From Candidatus Dormiibacter sp. (GTDB taxonomy: Bacteria; Chloroflexota; Dormibacteria; UBA8260): DNA of 13,083 nt. Where the stretch lies: contig JANWHI010000061.1 of NCBI GenBank assembly GCA_025450495.1, forward strand, positions 1 through 13,083. Reading direction: 5' to 3'. Below, piece after piece: positions 12,743 through 13,083 of this stretch. The notes beneath the pieces were generated by a model, which saw only the letters and a program-made list of their open reading frames with translations, searched no databases and was not told where the DNA came from. Within the stretch, counting starts at the first letter, position 1, and each line of letters begins with the position of its first letter. The position numbers were made by a program, and so were the translations under genes.

Positions 12743-13083
12743 GTGACGACGCCCAGCCGGCGCGGCACGGTCCGCCGCCTGTGGCTGGCCGGCATCGCGG
12801 TGCGCCAGCTGCGCTCGCGCCCCACCCTGGCCGTCGCCCAGCTGCTCACCCTGGCGGCCGCGGCCACCCTGGTTGCCAGCGTCGTGCTCATCCAGCAGAG
12901 CGCCACCGACCAGGGGCTGCGGGCCAGCCTCGCGCCAACCACGCAGGCCGCCAACATGATCATCGAGCGGGATGGCCTCAACCAGGCACCGACGTACGAC
13001 GCTTTCCAGCGCGCCACGGCCGCCCGGGTCCGCAGCGAGCTCGGCGACGCCGTCATCTCCGGCGCGCCGTACGCCAGGTCGCC
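12743..13083 (+). CDS. FtsX/MacB-like ABC transporter permease (partial, N-terminal)
   Basis: The frame is open from GTG 12743 to the right edge, giving 113 full codons. A basic N-terminus (RRGTVRRLWLAGIAVRQLRSRP) is split by a Gly/Ala turn. A membrane helix of about 25 residues follows (TLAVAQLLTLAAAATLVASVVL interrupted by polar edges). After it comes an extracytoplasmic segment with SATDQGLRASLAP, as in FtsX-like permeases with large outer domains. Such permeases pair with an ATPase for export of lipids, lipoproteins or drugs, or for cell-wall signalling. The rest of the protein and its ATPase lie outside the window. GTG 12743 lacks a Shine-Dalgarno and overlaps the stop of a 7-codon frame starting at ATG 12723 (MSAPPAW). 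GTG 12698 is an alternative start. The subfamily call is inferred from the N-terminus only. Confidence 0.65.
   Translation, partial: MTTPSRRGTVRRLWLAGIAVRQLRSRPTLAVAQLLTLAAAATLVASVVLIQQSATDQGLRASLAPTTQAANMIIERDGLNQAPTYDAFQRATAARVRSELGDAVISGAPYARS

Overview
This is a GC-rich window from a bacterial chromosome. It is densely packed, with 4-base start/stop overlaps and frequent GTG/TTG starts. No phage, insertion sequence, CRISPR array, tRNA or rRNA was seen. The gene content is PLP synthase PdxST, a Ycf45/SpoIIIAA-like R3H ATPase, tmk followed by a DarA-type c-di-AMP receptor, and a membrane FeS oxidoreductase suited to menaquinone. This suggests a terrestrial, Gram-positive-like lineage such as Chloroflexota/Dormibacterota or a deep actinobacterium. 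That placement is inference from gene content only.

Layout. (1) 1-707, minus strand: the N-terminal part of a polytopic membrane protein resembling GT-C mannosyltransferases, running off the left edge. (2) 803-6175, plus strand: a tight cluster pdxS, pdxT, tandem-GNAT protein, R3H ATPase, tmk, darA. The last four junctions are overlaps or gaps of only a few bases, so these genes are probably co-transcribed; pdxS and pdxT are 85 bases apart and pdxT may have its own leader and promoter. (3) 6263-7531, plus strand: a secreted GH3-family lipoprotein that keeps the nucleophile Asp but lacks the usual acid/base Asp-x-His. (4) 7547-9193, minus strand, convergent with the GH3 gene: an unknown helical protein followed by an S66 peptidase with MccF-like spacing of its catalytic residues. 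(5) 9283-12383, plus strand: an enoyl-CoA hydratase, then a large membrane iron-sulfur protein of the ETF:menaquinone-oxidoreductase/HdrD-like type. Together these suggest fatty-acid beta-oxidation and delivery of its electrons to the quinone pool. (6) 12380-12517, minus strand: a 45-codon gene whose stop overlaps that of the FeS protein. It has the best promoter in the window (TTGACA, 17 bp, TACACT) and a near-perfect ribosome binding site. (7) 12743 to the right edge, plus strand: the start of an FtsX/MacB-like ABC permease.

Most genes are housekeeping or ordinary metabolism. The most unusual signals are at gene starts. There is a consensus-promoter microprotein gene. A possible leaderless, cysteine-containing upstream peptide precedes pdxT. 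Similar short upstream frames end in NTGA overlaps at other starts. An ideal Shine-Dalgarno sequence sits 6 nt before an ATA codon at the R3H ATPase start. These are candidates read by eye; none is proven.
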